Shown here in pieces: positions 21,370 through 52,055 of a DNA stretch of 64,000 nucleotides. The translations under genes and the position numbers were made by a program. The stretch spans positions 32,749,975-32,813,974 of the forward strand of contig NC_054701.1 in NCBI RefSeq assembly GCF_016097555.1. Direction: 5' to 3'. Origin of the DNA: Gigantopelta aegis (taxonomy: Eukaryota > Mollusca > Gastropoda > Neomphalida > Peltospiridae). The notes under the pieces are model-generated. The model saw only the letters and a list, made by a program, of their open reading frames with translations, ran no database searches and was not told the origin of the DNA. Each line of letters begins with the position of its first letter. The stretch's first letter is position 1.

Positions 21370-22620
21370 AACTCGGTACTGAATAGAGTTGTTGATTTAG
21401 ATCTTCTAGGTATTTAGAGAGAAAATAATACAGATATTACTCAGTTTGCATGGAGGAAAGAAATCCTCTGAAGCAGGCAAGTCTAGATTATTTTTTGGAT
21501 TTCTGATAGTTTCTATCCCTCTGTTATCTAAACCCAAAATCAACCGGGTTATAGAACAGGCCATTCTTTGGTAACGTTAACGTTATCTTTTATGCAGTCA
21601 GAAGAACATTTTTCTTATTGGAAGTTCAACAACTCTCATCTTAGAGATAAGTCATATGTTGAAACTATTAAGAGACGTACCATTGATATTAAAAAGCAAT
21701 ATGCTTTACCGATATATAACTTAGATTCAATAAGTGAAATACCTAATGAAGATATCGCGTTTGAGATAAATGATCAGTTATTTTTCGAAACTGTTAACGG
21801 AAATTCGTGGTAAAACTACATCCTTTTCATCATTTAAGAAAATAAAGAATGCTGAAATGGAAAAGAAGTTGTTGAAGAATATTACTTGAAAAAGATGTAA
21901 TAATCTTGAAAAACATTTTGAAACTTTATTGGAGAAAGGAAAAAGATTAGAAAATCTGAGAATTCATAAATTGGAAGGAATTTATTTTCGGTCCCGTTCG
22001 CGTTGGATAGATGAAGGCGAGAAAATTACTCATTACTTTTGTAATGTTAAAAATCGTAATTTCAGAAACAAAACCATGACTAGTTTAGAAACAGGTTATG
22101 AATCCTTAATCACAGATGCCGATGGTATTATTTTAGAAACGAAAATATTTTATAAAAATGTATATATTATGTCCAAAGAAAGTAGCCTTTCTAATACTGA
22201 GCAGTCATCCATATTATCGAAGGATGATTTACCAGTTTTGACATCTGCAGAATCAAATCGTTTGGAAGGGCTAATTTCTTACACAGAACTGACAAAAGTT
22301 ATTAAAAAATGAAAAATAATAAATCGCCTGGTAGTGATGGTTTCTAAGTTGATTTTGTTAAGTTCTTTTGGAAAGATCTGGGAAACTTTTTGTTAGATCT
22401 GTTAATCTTGGATTTTCAAATGGAGAACTCTTCACTACTCAGAAACAAGGAATTATAACCTGTATTCCTAAAGGAGATAAACCCAAACAATTTTTACATA
22501 ATTGGCGTCATATGTCTTTGATTAATGTTGTTTATAAACTTGCTATTTCTAAAAATTATAAAAATGTAATGAGAACTTCATTCGTTTACGGGCCACGTCG
22601 TTTGACAGAGTCTACTAAAT
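21370..22620 (+). pseudogene. L1/Tx1-like LINE pol fragment (endonuclease end to RT fingers)
   Basis: The reading frames are broken but the order is right for an L1/Tx1-type pol. First comes the endonuclease C-terminus with QARLDYF-like and NPGYRT-H-SLVTLTLSF pieces (about 21450-21590, with stops). Then YWKFNNSHLRDKSYVETIKR (about 21616-21680). Then the linker hallmark RSRSRWIDEGEKITHYFCNV with KNRN (about 21990-22055). Then KNNKSPGSDGF (22315-22350), and in another frame GIITCIPKGDKPKQFLHNWR followed by HMSLINVVYKLA (about 22450-22550). The YADD box is absent. It is inactive, and its 3' part joins the shared LINE-like block. Confidence 0.75.
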
Positions 22621-22625
22621 TGTAA

Positions 22626-23146
22626 TCATTATCTCATCTTGAAGGGTATGATATTCATTTACAGCCCTTTCACTAGCTAAAGATTGCATCTCTATTAAGA
22701 TCAGTTTTGAGAGAAATATCTCTTTCACTTGTAATACTGCTTAATTTTCAAATGTAATTGATGGGACAAAATCATGTGACAGACGAGATGCTATCATTAC
22801 AAAACCATAACATGTTTTTGTGATGCATGTGGTTTGTCAACATTGAAGTAAGCCATTTTATAAAATGAACTGAACACTACATTCGTTTCAGAAAGTGGAA
22901 TCATTATAAATGTTATTTATGTGCATGATTTATCAGTGAACTAAATTTGAAAACTTTGTGTAAATGCAACTTTACCATTGAATTGCCATTTGCAAGCATA
23001 CTGTTCTTGCTGGAAATGTCATATTGAAGATTGTTCAGCTAAGTGCAATATGCATTTTCAACATTTTTAACTGTCCTTGTGGAAAGGCATTGTGGTAAAA
23101 CAAATTCTGTTGCAATTTGGTCCAAGTGAAACCTTATTTTGCCAGG
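22626..23146 (+). repeat. Shared AT-rich block upstream of minisatellite 2
   Basis: Positions 22626-22980 are closely similar to 1442-1795 (GATATGATATTCATTTACA, AATTGATGGGACAAAATCAT, GAACTGAACACTAC). The stretch 22981-23146 has no counterpart in copy 1. Confidence 0.8.
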
Positions 23147-25290
23147 CCAGAATAACTACACCATTTTTTTTTATCATACCCAGGATAACTACACCAGTAT
23201 TTTATCATGACCAGGATAACTACACCAGTTTTTTTTTATCATGGCCAGGATAACTACACCTGTATTTTATAATGACCAGGATAACTACACCAGTATTTTA
23301 TCATGGCCAGAATAACTACACCTGTATTTTATCATGGCCAGAATAACTACACCTGTATTTTATCATGGCCAGAATAACTACACCTGTATTTTATCATGGC
23401 CAGAATAACTACACCTGTATTTTATCATGGCCAGGATAACTACACCAGTATTTTATCATGGCCAGAATAACTACACCAGTATTTTATCATGGCCAGAATA
23501 ACTACACCTGTATTTTATCATGGCCAGAATAACTACACCTGTATTTTATCATGGCCAGGATAACTACACCAGTATTTTATCATGGCCAGGATAACTACAC
23601 CAGTATTTTATCATGGCCAGAATAACTACACCAGTATTTTATCATGACCAGAATAACTACACCTGTATTTTATCATGGCCAGGATAACTACACCTGTATT
23701 TTATCATGGCCAGAATAACTACACCTGTATTTTATCATGGCCAGAATAACTACACCTGTATTTTATCATGGCCAGGATAACTACACCTGTATTTTATCAT
23801 GGCCAGGATAACTACACCTGTATTTTATCATGGCCAGAATAACTACACCTGTATTTTATCATGGCCAGAATAACTACACCTGTATTTTATCATGGCCAGA
23901 ATAACTACACCTGTATTTTATCATGGCCAGAATAACTACACCTGTATTTTATCATGGCCAGGATAACTACACCTGTATTTTATCATGGCCAGAATAACTA
24001 CACCTGTATTTTATCATGGCCAGGATAACTACACCAGTATTTTATCATGGCCAGGATAACTACACCAGTATTTTATCATGGCCAGAATAACTACACCAGT
24101 ATTTTATCATGGCCAGAATAACTACACCTGTATTTTATCATGACCAGGATAACTACACCTGTATTTTATCATGGCCAGAATAACTACACCTGTATTTTAT
24201 CATGGCCAGAATAACTACACCTGTATTTTATCATGACCAGGATAACTACACCAGTTTTTTTTTATCATGGCCAGAATAACTACACCTGTATTTTATCATG
24301 GCCAGAATAACTACACCTGTATTTTATCATGGCCAGAATAACTACACCAGTATTTTATCATGGCCAGAATAACTACACCAGTATTTTATCATGGCCAGGA
24401 TAACTACACCTGTATTTTATCATGGCCAGAATAACTACACCAGTATTTTATCATGGCCAGAATAACTACACCTGTATTTTATAATGGCCAGAATAACTAC
24501 ACCTGTATTTTATCATGGCCAGAATAACTACACCTGTATTTTATAATGGTCAGAATAACTACACCTGTATTTTATCATGGCCAGAATAACTACACCAGTA
24601 TTTTATCATGGCCAGAATAACTACACCTGTATTTTATAATGGCCAGAATAACTACACCTGTATTTTATCATGGCCAGAATAACTACACCTGTATTTTATA
24701 ATGGTCAGAATAACTACACCTGTATTTTATCATGGTCAGAATAACTACACCTGTATTTTATCATGGCCAGAATAACTACACCTGTATTTTATAATGGCCA
24801 GGATAACTACACCATTTTTTTTATCATGCCCAGAATAACTACACCAGTATTTTATCATGGGCAGAATAACTACACCAGTATTTTATCATGGGCAGAATAA
24901 CTACACCTGTATTTTATCATGGCCAGAATAACTACACCTGTATTTTATCATGGCCAGAATAACTACACCAGTATTTTATCATGGGCAGAATAACTACACC
25001 TGTATTTTATCATGGCCAGAATAACTACACCAGTATTTTATCATGGCCAGGATAAATACACCAGTATTTTATCATGGCCAGAATAACTACACCTGTATTT
25101 TATCATGGCCAGAATAACTACACCTGTATTTTATCATGGCCAGAATAACAGCACCAGCATTTTATCATGACCATAATAACTACACCAGTATTTTATCATG
25201 GCCAGAATAACTACACCAGTATTTTATCATGGCCAGAATAACTACACCAGTATTTTATCATGGCCAGAATAACTACACCAGTATTTTATT
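23147..25290 (+). repeat. 31-bp minisatellite array 2
   Basis: About 69 units of the same 31-bp repeat as array 1, with the same variant positions. A few units carry T-rich expansions (CAGTTTTTTTTTATCATGG). The unit length is constant and units are directly adjacent, so this is not a CRISPR array. Confidence 0.95.
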
Positions 25291-25440
25291 ATTGTAGAGT
25301 AATCTTTTCAAAATCAATTTCATTTTTAAAATAGGAAGCAATATGTAGTATGGTATTTTTTTTTTTTTAATATATGTAAATTAATAGAATGTAAATATTT
25401 TAGTCAAAGTTGATAAAAAAGAGAAATAAAGTTATGATAT

Positions 25441-25972
25441 ATTTTGTTTCCTCATCCCATAAATATTTGTCAAAAATGTGTCCTCGCCTCATTATGTTTA
25501 CAGAGTAATATCCAATAAAAAGCTACTCTTTATAAACGTCTGTCATATTAAGTTAACTACAGGCATAGGGCTATTAAAAACACCATGAGATCCCCACCCC
25601 CAGGTGATACAAATTATGGCTCTGACCCATGGACTACATCAACTGTGCATACTCGTTATTGTGTAAAACGAGAACACTACCTGTTTTATGAATAAGGGCA
25701 CAAAGCATTTATTCCATGTTATCCTATAACTTACCCATGATATCCATGTCATAAACCCATGTGATAATTTAATGTATTAACTCGGTTAATAATGGTATGC
25801 AAAGTTGCAACGTGTTGGTAATGTGTTGCTGTGGACAGGTCATTTGCTTATAAACCAAAAAGACCTGTGTACATGAGCGTAACGTTTTCAAAGATATTTT
25901 CAAAATGCGTGACGTCAAACTTATTTGTGCTGATCGTGATGCCGTCATATTACCGATGGCGGCGACTTTAAG
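25441..25972. other. Unassigned sequence
   Basis: No gene or repeat family recognised between the LINE-like block and the next TIR element. Confidence 0.4.
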
Positions 25973-26767
25973 CCCCAGTCTCACATACACGGATTATACC
26001 CCGAATGTCCAGGAATATACACGATCCCATGCAGATCCGATTGCTCCCGATTTTTTGCTGCAAAATTTGCAGGATTCGGCTTCTTTCCCGAACTGCGTAC
26101 GAATGCTCACGACTGCTGGAAGAACTAATACGATACCATAACGATCTTAAACCCGATTCATTACGAATCGAGACGACCTACTACGTGTCCCCTAGGATGC
26201 CTTCCCGAATACGCTACGAATCATGACGATTAATGCAGAACACGAATCAATACGACTGCCTCAAGAACCAGTACAACTGCCGCAAGACGCCTATATGAAG
26301 GCTACCGAACAGGCCAAATTTCATTCGACGTTCTGCCTGCATGCAGGGAACATCACCATGCCGCTCTTCAAGACGTCAACAAGCGGCCGCAAGGGACGAG
26401 GGATGAGCCAGCGTACCCGTGGATAACCAGAGACAGAGAAAGAGCCAGTGGTAGAGAAAGACCCTTCAATAGTCATACGAATACCCCACATTTAACCACG
26501 AATATCCCGAATGCGTCTATGAACATACTACGGTTACGCACGATGCTCTCAAGAACTCGTAAGATTGAGTTACGATTTCAACTTTATTCACGATTGCTCC
26601 CGACAGTTTTGAACATGTTCAAAACAGTCGGGAGTCGATCCAGAACATTCAATAATACTGACGATAGGACAAGAACACCCTACGGTCTCGGTATGTATAT
26701 CCAAGAATCACCAAGAATTCTTAACTCGGGCCCATTCGGGATATAATTCGTGTATGTGAGACTGGGG
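25973..26767. mobile_element. TIR element with GC-richer interior and a strong hairpin
   Basis: The ends form an inverted repeat of about 38 bp: CCCCAGTCTCACATACACGG with ATTATACCCCGAATG at 25973, and its complement ending GTGTATGTGAGACTGGGG at 26767. The flanks TTTAAG and TTTTAA could reflect a TTAA-type target. The interior repeats short ACGAAT/ACGATT motifs and has several open frames without known domains. At 26597-26634 there is a 19-bp-arm palindrome with one mismatch. No transposase is seen. Confidence 0.65.
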
Positions 26768-26870
26768 TTTTAATACTGTGAATAACTAAAAATGAAATTA
26801 ATATGTTATTTTAGAAGTGTTATATGATAAATAGAATTTGCTACTCGTGTTTTTTTTAATATGGAAAATA

Positions 26871-26944
26871 TCAACCGAGTCTACGTTAATTGATATTTGT
26901 CGAGGCACTGCCGAGACAAATACCGATTAACTAGACGAGGTTGA
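26871..26944. repeat. Imperfect hairpin, about 31-nt arms
   Basis: TCAACCGAGTCTACGTTAAT and TGATATTTGTC pair with GACAAATACCGATTAACTAG and ACGAGGTTGA around a loop of about 10 nt. It could be a miniature foldback or a small hairpin RNA. Nothing decides between these. Confidence 0.5.
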
Positions 26945-27136
26945 ATTTAAAAAATACTCGTGATGAATCCTCTGTTTATGATTTACTTGGAAGATATAGA
27001 TTCTAATTGTTTTTGTCATTGAACAATGTGTTTGTATGTCATCGTTCCGTTATTCTTCCAGTAGCATTTCAGTTATTCTTCCAGTAGAATTTCAGTGTTT
27101 GCTATTGATATTAGAATTCAGACAGTCTAATATGAC

Positions 27137-27415
27137 GGGGTGAGACGCAGCCTAGTGGTAAAGCGCTCACATTATGCGCTGTCGATCTCTGATCAATCCC
27201 CGTCGTTGGGCCCATTGGGCTATTTCTCGTTCCAGCCAGTGCGCGAAAGTTGGTATATCAAAGGCAGTAGTATATGCTATCCTGTCTGTGGGGTGGTACA
27301 TATAAAAGATGCATCGCTACTAATGGAAAAATGTAGTCTCTACCAAATATTTGACATTCAATAGCCAATGATTAGTAAATCAATGTGTTCTAGTGGTGTC
27401 GTTAAACAAAAACAA
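27137..27415 (+). mobile_element. Type B SINE, tail a
   Basis: Head GGGGTGAGACGCAGCCTAGT, body CTATCCTGTCTGTGGGGTGG, tail CAATAGCCAATGATTAGTAA and GTGTCGTTAAAC. Confidence 0.85.
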
Positions 27416-27992
27416 ATTCTAATATGCGTGTATAGCAAGGGACACTAGCTCGCCTAACGCTGACGTATTTCCCTCCAGTTGAAAAAACCCAGTTTAATAC
27501 CTCCTCCATTTTAATATATACACCTCTCCCCTCGTCAACTGCTGTCATCTTTCGACGTCTATGGGTGTGAGTAAAGGCTTAATTTAGACACTGTGATAAT
27601 GAAATACCCATTGCACACTCCTGTAAAACTATCATTACCAGACAATCCTCCTATGTACTACAGTAGGAACAAATACACTGAAATCCCGAAAGAAGAATTA
27701 TGGGTCTCGAATACAACAAAGGCGGTTGGACTAGGACCCGAGGTTACTGCACAATACCGTCATAAGTAACGTCATGTCACAGTTCAGTCAGACCGAGCAG
27801 AAAAATGTCCGCTAGACTGGTTTATGCGCTTCACGTTAAACCGAATTACCAAAATAGTTCGTAAGCGTTTGAAAAAAACCCAGCTGGCTGATTTTGGCTG
27901 ATGACCTCGTGTTCAATGTGAATAGTCTAAAATATTCGCTTTCCGGCTATATCAATATTAAAAGTGGAAGCTATGAAATACCGTACTTAGGG
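27416..27992. other. Unassigned sequence with one shared repeat
   Basis: The segment near 27790-27870 (GACCGAGCAGAAAAATGTCC, GCTAGACTGGTTTATGCGCTT) resembles 42812-42900. Otherwise nothing is recognised. Confidence 0.4.
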
Positions 27993-28521
27993 AACCCGCA
28001 CTGCAAACAAAAACATGAATGAAGTCAAGTGTGTACGGAAACACGTTTTGTTAGTAGTGTTGTGAGCTTAAACTTGAGCAAACATAATGGCACAGTGGCC
28101 CATTTATGAATTATGTTACTAAAACAGTAACAATTCTAAATTATCCAAAGGAACCATTTTTGGTTTGGGTTTGTTTTCATGAGCATGCAAAGAAAAACAA
28201 CACTGAATAAGAATTAAATGTAATTTTAACAAGAACTAAATTTAGTGTTCAAATAATTAAACAGGACAATAGTATATTAAAATTATGCTCTGCAATAAAT
28301 AAATTAAATAGCACTGTTGGTATGAAGATTTAGCAAAAACTGATTTATAGTACAACACAAGGCACATATCACAACGTACAGCTGGCCTAACACAGCCAAC
28401 TTGCAAAACATTAACGGTGTGTCGAAGGACGCCGTATTACACGCAGTTGAAATTCTAGAGAGCAGCATGAAGGTAATATAGTCACGCACAGTCGAATTTC
28501 AAGATGTGAAGAATTTGTAGA

Positions 28522-47459
<18,938 letters not shown>

Positions 47460-47837
47460 TTTCTCGGTTTCATCCGCGACTAACGAAACCTAACAGTGAT
47501 CTTGACACCAAGTATATTTGTTGCTATAGACGCTATGTTTGTTATAAAAATAGTGAAAAGTATGGCGCGCCAGACAAGCCAAACCTGAGTGTGTGTCTAA
47601 CCATCACAAGATATGTATTTACTCAATATTTGGTTTTAAATGCCGCAACGTGCGCTTTAAACGTCTCAAAATACATCTATGCTTCTCACTGTAAATATAT
47701 TTTATTTCAAGATACACACATACAGACAGTGTGAAGTTCTTACAATATATATATTTAAATTATAAATATTTAAAAGTTTATATTTTAAAAGATTTAACTT
47801 CACAATAGAATAGATCTAAACTTTTCAATACAATTAA

Positions 47838-48100
47838 AGGGACTATTCCGAGTTTGCTGCCATGGTAACATGTTTACGCAACACCGAGCCTTTTTGAGGA
47901 CAAATTACGCAGTGACTGTGTAAACAAGGTGTTTGTTGTCATCCTAATTCTTGTTTCATGTAGTAGCCCAAACTGGATTTTAAATTCCAGTAATTTCGTA
48001 TGTACGAAAATCTTTATATAACGAAGTAAACTAATAAACTGACTGCTACAAACATTATCACACGACCACAAACACATTGAATATACAGACACTAGTATTC
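47838..48100 (+). mobile_element. TTAA-type MITE, left part
   Basis: Starts AGGGACTATTCCGAGTTTGC after TTAA (47834-47837). The interior AGCCCAAACTGGATTTTAAA and TTTCGTATGTACGAAAATC matches 8770-8830. No right end is found. Confidence 0.65.
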
Positions 48101-48290
48101 GTGCGAAGTTTAAAAATATCTTATGAAGTTTAAATGCATCTCATGAAGTTAAAGATATGATGCAAAGTGTAAACACATCATGAACAGTTTGAAGATATGA
48201 TGCGAAGTCTAATATTATGCGAAGTTTAGAGATATTTTGGAAACGATAGATACATCTTGTGAAGTTTAAATGCACATTGTGAAATGAGCG
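48100..48290 (+). repeat. Degenerate tandem repeat (GAAGTTTAAA units)
   Basis: At least seven variants of ATGAAGTTTAAAGATATCTT at roughly 22-28-bp spacing. A stray pair lies near 49495-49525. Confidence 0.65.
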
Positions 48291-48311
48291 AGATATCTAT
48301 GGGAGTTCGGG

Positions 48312-48329
48312 GTGTGTGTGCGTGTGTGT

Positions 48330-48360
<31 letters not shown>

Positions 48361-48362
48361 GG
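48312..48362. repeat. GT/G microsatellite
   Basis: GT run followed by about 19 G. Confidence 0.95.
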
Positions 48363-48884
48363 CATGCTGCCCGGAATGATTCTTTTTAATAAAGACGCTC
48401 AGAAAAGCGTTTTCAGGGCAGTTTAGTATTGTATATTGTGATTGATGAATTAAAGAAAATTTATGCAACGGAGTATAGGCTGGAGGCCTTAAAATTGAAT
48501 AAACACTGTTGTGTTTGTTTTTGTATTGTATTGTATTGTAGAGAAAATTAGTTTTTAGAAACCAAAAGTCACTAAAAGGACACTTCAAACGGGCGGTAGG
48601 GCAGAGAGGTCAGAATAGTGTCTAGGAATAACCATTTGGCGCGTACTACACAATATTTGACACCGTGTTTAATAATTCATTTTTAGAACTAAATGTGATG
48701 GACAGGATTCAGCACCGACTTGTCACGAATATATAAGCATTTATTTGTCTTTTAAAAAATCGACACAAAAAAGGGAGAGTGAAAAATATAACCCCAATCC
48801 AATAAATGTGAAAAGTAAAAGCTATTGAATATGAGTGATACAATACTCTGGAAACCCATGCTGAAAGAAATAAAAAGTTAAAAG

Positions 48885-49155
48885 TTTGTTTTCACATCAC
48901 TAGAGCACGTTGATCGATTAGTCATTGGCCATTGGATGTCAATATTTCGTAATTCTGACATATTGTCTTAGTATCAAGGGATCATTTTTATGCACTTCCC
49001 CACATACAGAACAGCACACAACTTTGATATACCAGTCGTGGTGCACTGGCTGGGTCGCGAAGAACCCCAATCAAAGAATAGGTCCACTAAGGTGATTCGA
49101 TCCCACGATGCAAGCACATCGGGCAAGCGCTCTACCGACCGGGCAACATCCCACG
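48885..49155 (-). mobile_element. tRNA-headed SINE, minus strand
   Basis: TTTGTTTTCACATCACTAGA, CATTGGCCATTGGATGTCAA, ACCAGTCGTGGTGCACTGGC, then a tRNA-like head GTGATTCGATCCCACGATGC...CGCTCTACCGACCGGGCAAC. Confidence 0.85.
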
Positions 49156-49763
49156 AAAAAGGCCATAAACAATTTCAGCTTTTGATAGAGCAGTTAATAC
49201 CACCAAGTATGAAAACAAACATTTTGCCGTTAAGTGACTGACAGACATGTAGACGATTATATACTTATAACAAATTCCACATGACTATATTTGAAAAAGT
49301 AGCTATTTCAAGGAAGAAAACAAGTTTTAAGTCTCATATAGACTGGATAAATAAATAAATAAAATCGAAATACATTGGTTTCAGCGAGAACGTCTAAATT
49401 GGATGCGCGCGATGCGTGCGTCTACAAAACGCATGCGGACAGCCGCAATGCAAAAAATCGCCCAAGGAGTATATGTCCAAAATTTAATAATTCTTGAGAA
49501 GTTTAAATATATTCGAGGAGTTTAATTTAGTTACGCCTAAACAAATTGTGTGTTTCAGCCGAATAAAATTAGATAGGATAAGGTCGGCTTGAAAATATTA
49601 CTAGATTGACCCCTACAAGTCCAGATAAAATGTTATATATATATATGCACTCCTTTTCCTTACATATTAATAAAACAATCAGTATGGTCGGGTTCCCGGA
49701 AACACATTTTGTTTAGATCTTACTGAGGAAATTTAGCAATGTTCATATTGTAAAATATAAACG
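49156..49763. other. Unassigned sequence
   Basis: AT-rich sequence with a GCGATGCGTGCG-containing GC-rich patch near 49400. No gene recognised. Confidence 0.4.
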
Positions 49764-49979
49764 CTAGTTTGACCTATCCGGCGTACCATAGCAACGTCCT
49801 GCATAAGTACCGTTATCAGCAAGTCGTGTTTTTATCATGAGTTTATCAAAACATTGATCGAGATTGCGAAATAATACAAACATAGGATTATCTCTTTGTA
49901 AATGAACTGTTATCTGCCATGACCACAATGTATCTGCGCAAAGGGCAAACACATGAGACAAACACATGAGAGACAACAT
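49764..49979 (-). CDS. Possible small secreted protein, 71 aa, uncharacterised
   Basis: The ATG at 49979 starts MLSLMCLSHVFALCA, a plausible signal peptide with cleavage before DTLWSWQ. The remainder is about 56 residues with two cysteines. It ends with DKLMIKTRLADNGTYAGRCY, which is faintly like the D-x-G-x-Y-x-C end of an Ig fold, though the Cys is one residue too far. The start of DTLWSWQ is also preceded by a good acceptor (TTTGCCCTTTGCGCAG), so it may be a terminal exon. The frame opens slightly further upstream. It could be chance. Confidence 0.3.
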   Translation of the reverse strand: MLSLMCLSHVFALCADTLWSWQITVHLQRDNPMFVLFRNLDQCFDKLMIKTRLADNGTYAGRCYGTPDRSN

Positions 49980-50208
49980 TTTGATGTAGCGAGATACGAG
50001 AATACATGCATATAGAGTTACGGTTCGCATAAGCTATAACATGAAATTCATCTGTCATCTCAAAACATTCTGTTCAGGCGCTGGGTGCAGGGATGAGGGT
50101 GGGGGAGGGTTAGGCAAGACCCCTTGCTGCTAATCAACTAGAGTAGCTCATGGGGTAGCAGCAGTGGTTGTTTTTTTGTTTGCCTCTCATTATCCACATG
50201 ACCCTTAA

Positions 50209-50596
50209 AGAGACATGCCCTAGTTTTTACACGCTAAGTCATATTTTTCACTATTAGATTAAGATCACTGAAATCAAACATTACTTATATTTTATTGTTT
50301 AGATTATCCATTTCCCTACAACCGAAATGTTTCTGGTCATCATGGTGTTTCTAACACCACAAAATGCATTTTAAACGTTTTTTTAAATGCACGTTCGTCT
50401 GAAAAGTAACGGTTATGGATTCGCGTTTTAATCTATTTTTAAGGGTATTTTCAACGTCACCTTTAGTTTCACTCTGTTATATCCAAATTTGTTACAGGTT
50501 TGTAAATTAAACAAACTTAGTGTCCCTTTCTACGGGTTGAAACTAGAGTCTAGGTGAAAAATATGCCTTAGTGTTTAAAAACTAGGGTTTGTCCCT
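50209..50596. mobile_element. Complete TTAA-flanked MITE
   Basis: TTAA at 50205-50208 and 50597-50600. TIRs of about 43 bp: AGAGACATGCCCTAGTTTTT and, inverted, AGGGACAAACCCTAGTTTTT, continuing to CATATTTTTCAC. The interior has no coding capacity. A TTAA target fits piggyBac or Kolobok superfamilies. Confidence 0.85.
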
Positions 50597-50962
50597 TTAA
50601 CGATATGTCCGACATATGTGTGTAATCATATGCATGCAATATAATTTCACGTATATATAATTTAATTTAGTTTGAGGGTACATAATAAAAGCAAAACAGA
50701 CTAAGTGGGGTTTTTTTTGGTTTAAAATCTTTTGAAATTCAACACTGCATTTCAATTTTCATGTACCTTGACACATTTTAAAGAACAGCTCGCTTACTGT
50801 AATCTTTCTAAAAATTACAAAAATATATTCATTGGTTTCCACGTAATTTTATGCAACTTACTCTCTGGCAAACCCTGACTACGAAGGTGAAATATGTGCA
50901 AGCAAATTAATACATATTTTTATAACGAAAACGAATCTGAGACACTATTGTAATGTCCACAC

Positions 50963-50985
50963 CTATATATATATATATATATATA

Positions 50986-51066
<81 letters not shown>
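50963..51066. repeat. TA microsatellite
   Basis: About 50 TA units with one short interruption. Confidence 0.97.
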
Positions 51067-51073
51067 TATATAT

Positions 51074-51403
51074 TAGTGTTTTCCCTAGCTTGTTTTAGCA
51101 TGGTGCAGCACCATGCCTCAATAATCTAGCACCATTTTGCCTTAATCAGCACCATGATTAAACAAGCCCTTTTCGCTAATTAATTCTAAAATTGCCTTTA
51201 TAAAACATCCAAAAAGGTATTATTAATTAATAAAATATGCCGTTTATATCTAATATTATTTATTAAAGTATGCACATAAATTACATTGATGTTTATTTCA
51301 TTAAATTTTTGTGTATTTTTAAAGAAAAGCAAGTGCCCCGAAAATGGTGAAAATGGTAGTGTTTAGTCTACCATGCCTTGCCAAATTTCTGGGGAAATCA
51401 CTA
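51074..51403. mobile_element. hAT-like MITE in a TA repeat
   Basis: Ends TAGTGTTTTCCCTAG and, inverted, TAGTGATTTCCCCAG. Subterminal GCATGGTGCAGCACCATGCC is itself palindromic. The flanks are TA repeat, so an 8-bp duplication is compatible but not informative. Confidence 0.65.
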
Positions 51404-51870
51404 TATATATATACACATGTATATATCATATAGTATCTTACATTTTCAGTGCAAACAAAATATGTGATATTTTTAAGATCACATACTTTAAGAATTTGAT
51501 AACTCTGCAAATTAGATGTAAATTAATCGAGGTCACGGCACTAGGTTTATTGACATTTAAGCAAACGTACTTGTGTGACACTCCATAATTGACATATGCT
51601 TTCATAGTCATCGAATAAAAACATTTCAATAGCAGTTTGACACTGAAAGCTGTCCAGCCTTCAGAAAAAAAAGAAAAAAACAACGTTAAGCCCTAGATTG
51701 TTTTGATGTAAATACATCGCGCCACATATTCTTACGTCATTTGAATATCTAGTAATGGCGGACTGGCATTAAAGTTGCGTGTAGTTTACAAAAACACGTT
51801 GTATCAGCCAGAGGCTCGCATAATACAATTTTTATTCCTAATATATGATATTGACGATACCGAATAATAA

Positions 51871-52025
<155 letters not shown>

Positions 52026-52055
52026 ACATGTTGTATATACATGTTGTATATATAT

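Larger units (their letters stand above)
21350..25440 (+). mobile_element. Non-LTR retrotransposon remnant with 3' VNTR, copy 2
   Basis: Degenerate endonuclease-to-RT coding sequence (21370-22620) is followed by the segment shared with 983-1795, then the minisatellite (23147-25290), and then the shared terminus TTTTAGTCAAAGTTGATAAA. The order coding, VNTR, A-rich end suggests that the VNTR sits in the 3' UTR of this LINE. Some internal sequence must be deleted, because the RT palm and the rest of the coding region are missing. Confidence 0.55.

Noticed and set aside
2745-25290. Regular repeats that might be a CRISPR array
   Set aside because: Units are directly adjacent with no unique spacers, and the context is an animal genome.
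25905-26746. Overlapping frames in the GC-richer TIR element
   Set aside because: Three overlapping frames with no domains; openness is explained by composition and the ACGAAT motif.
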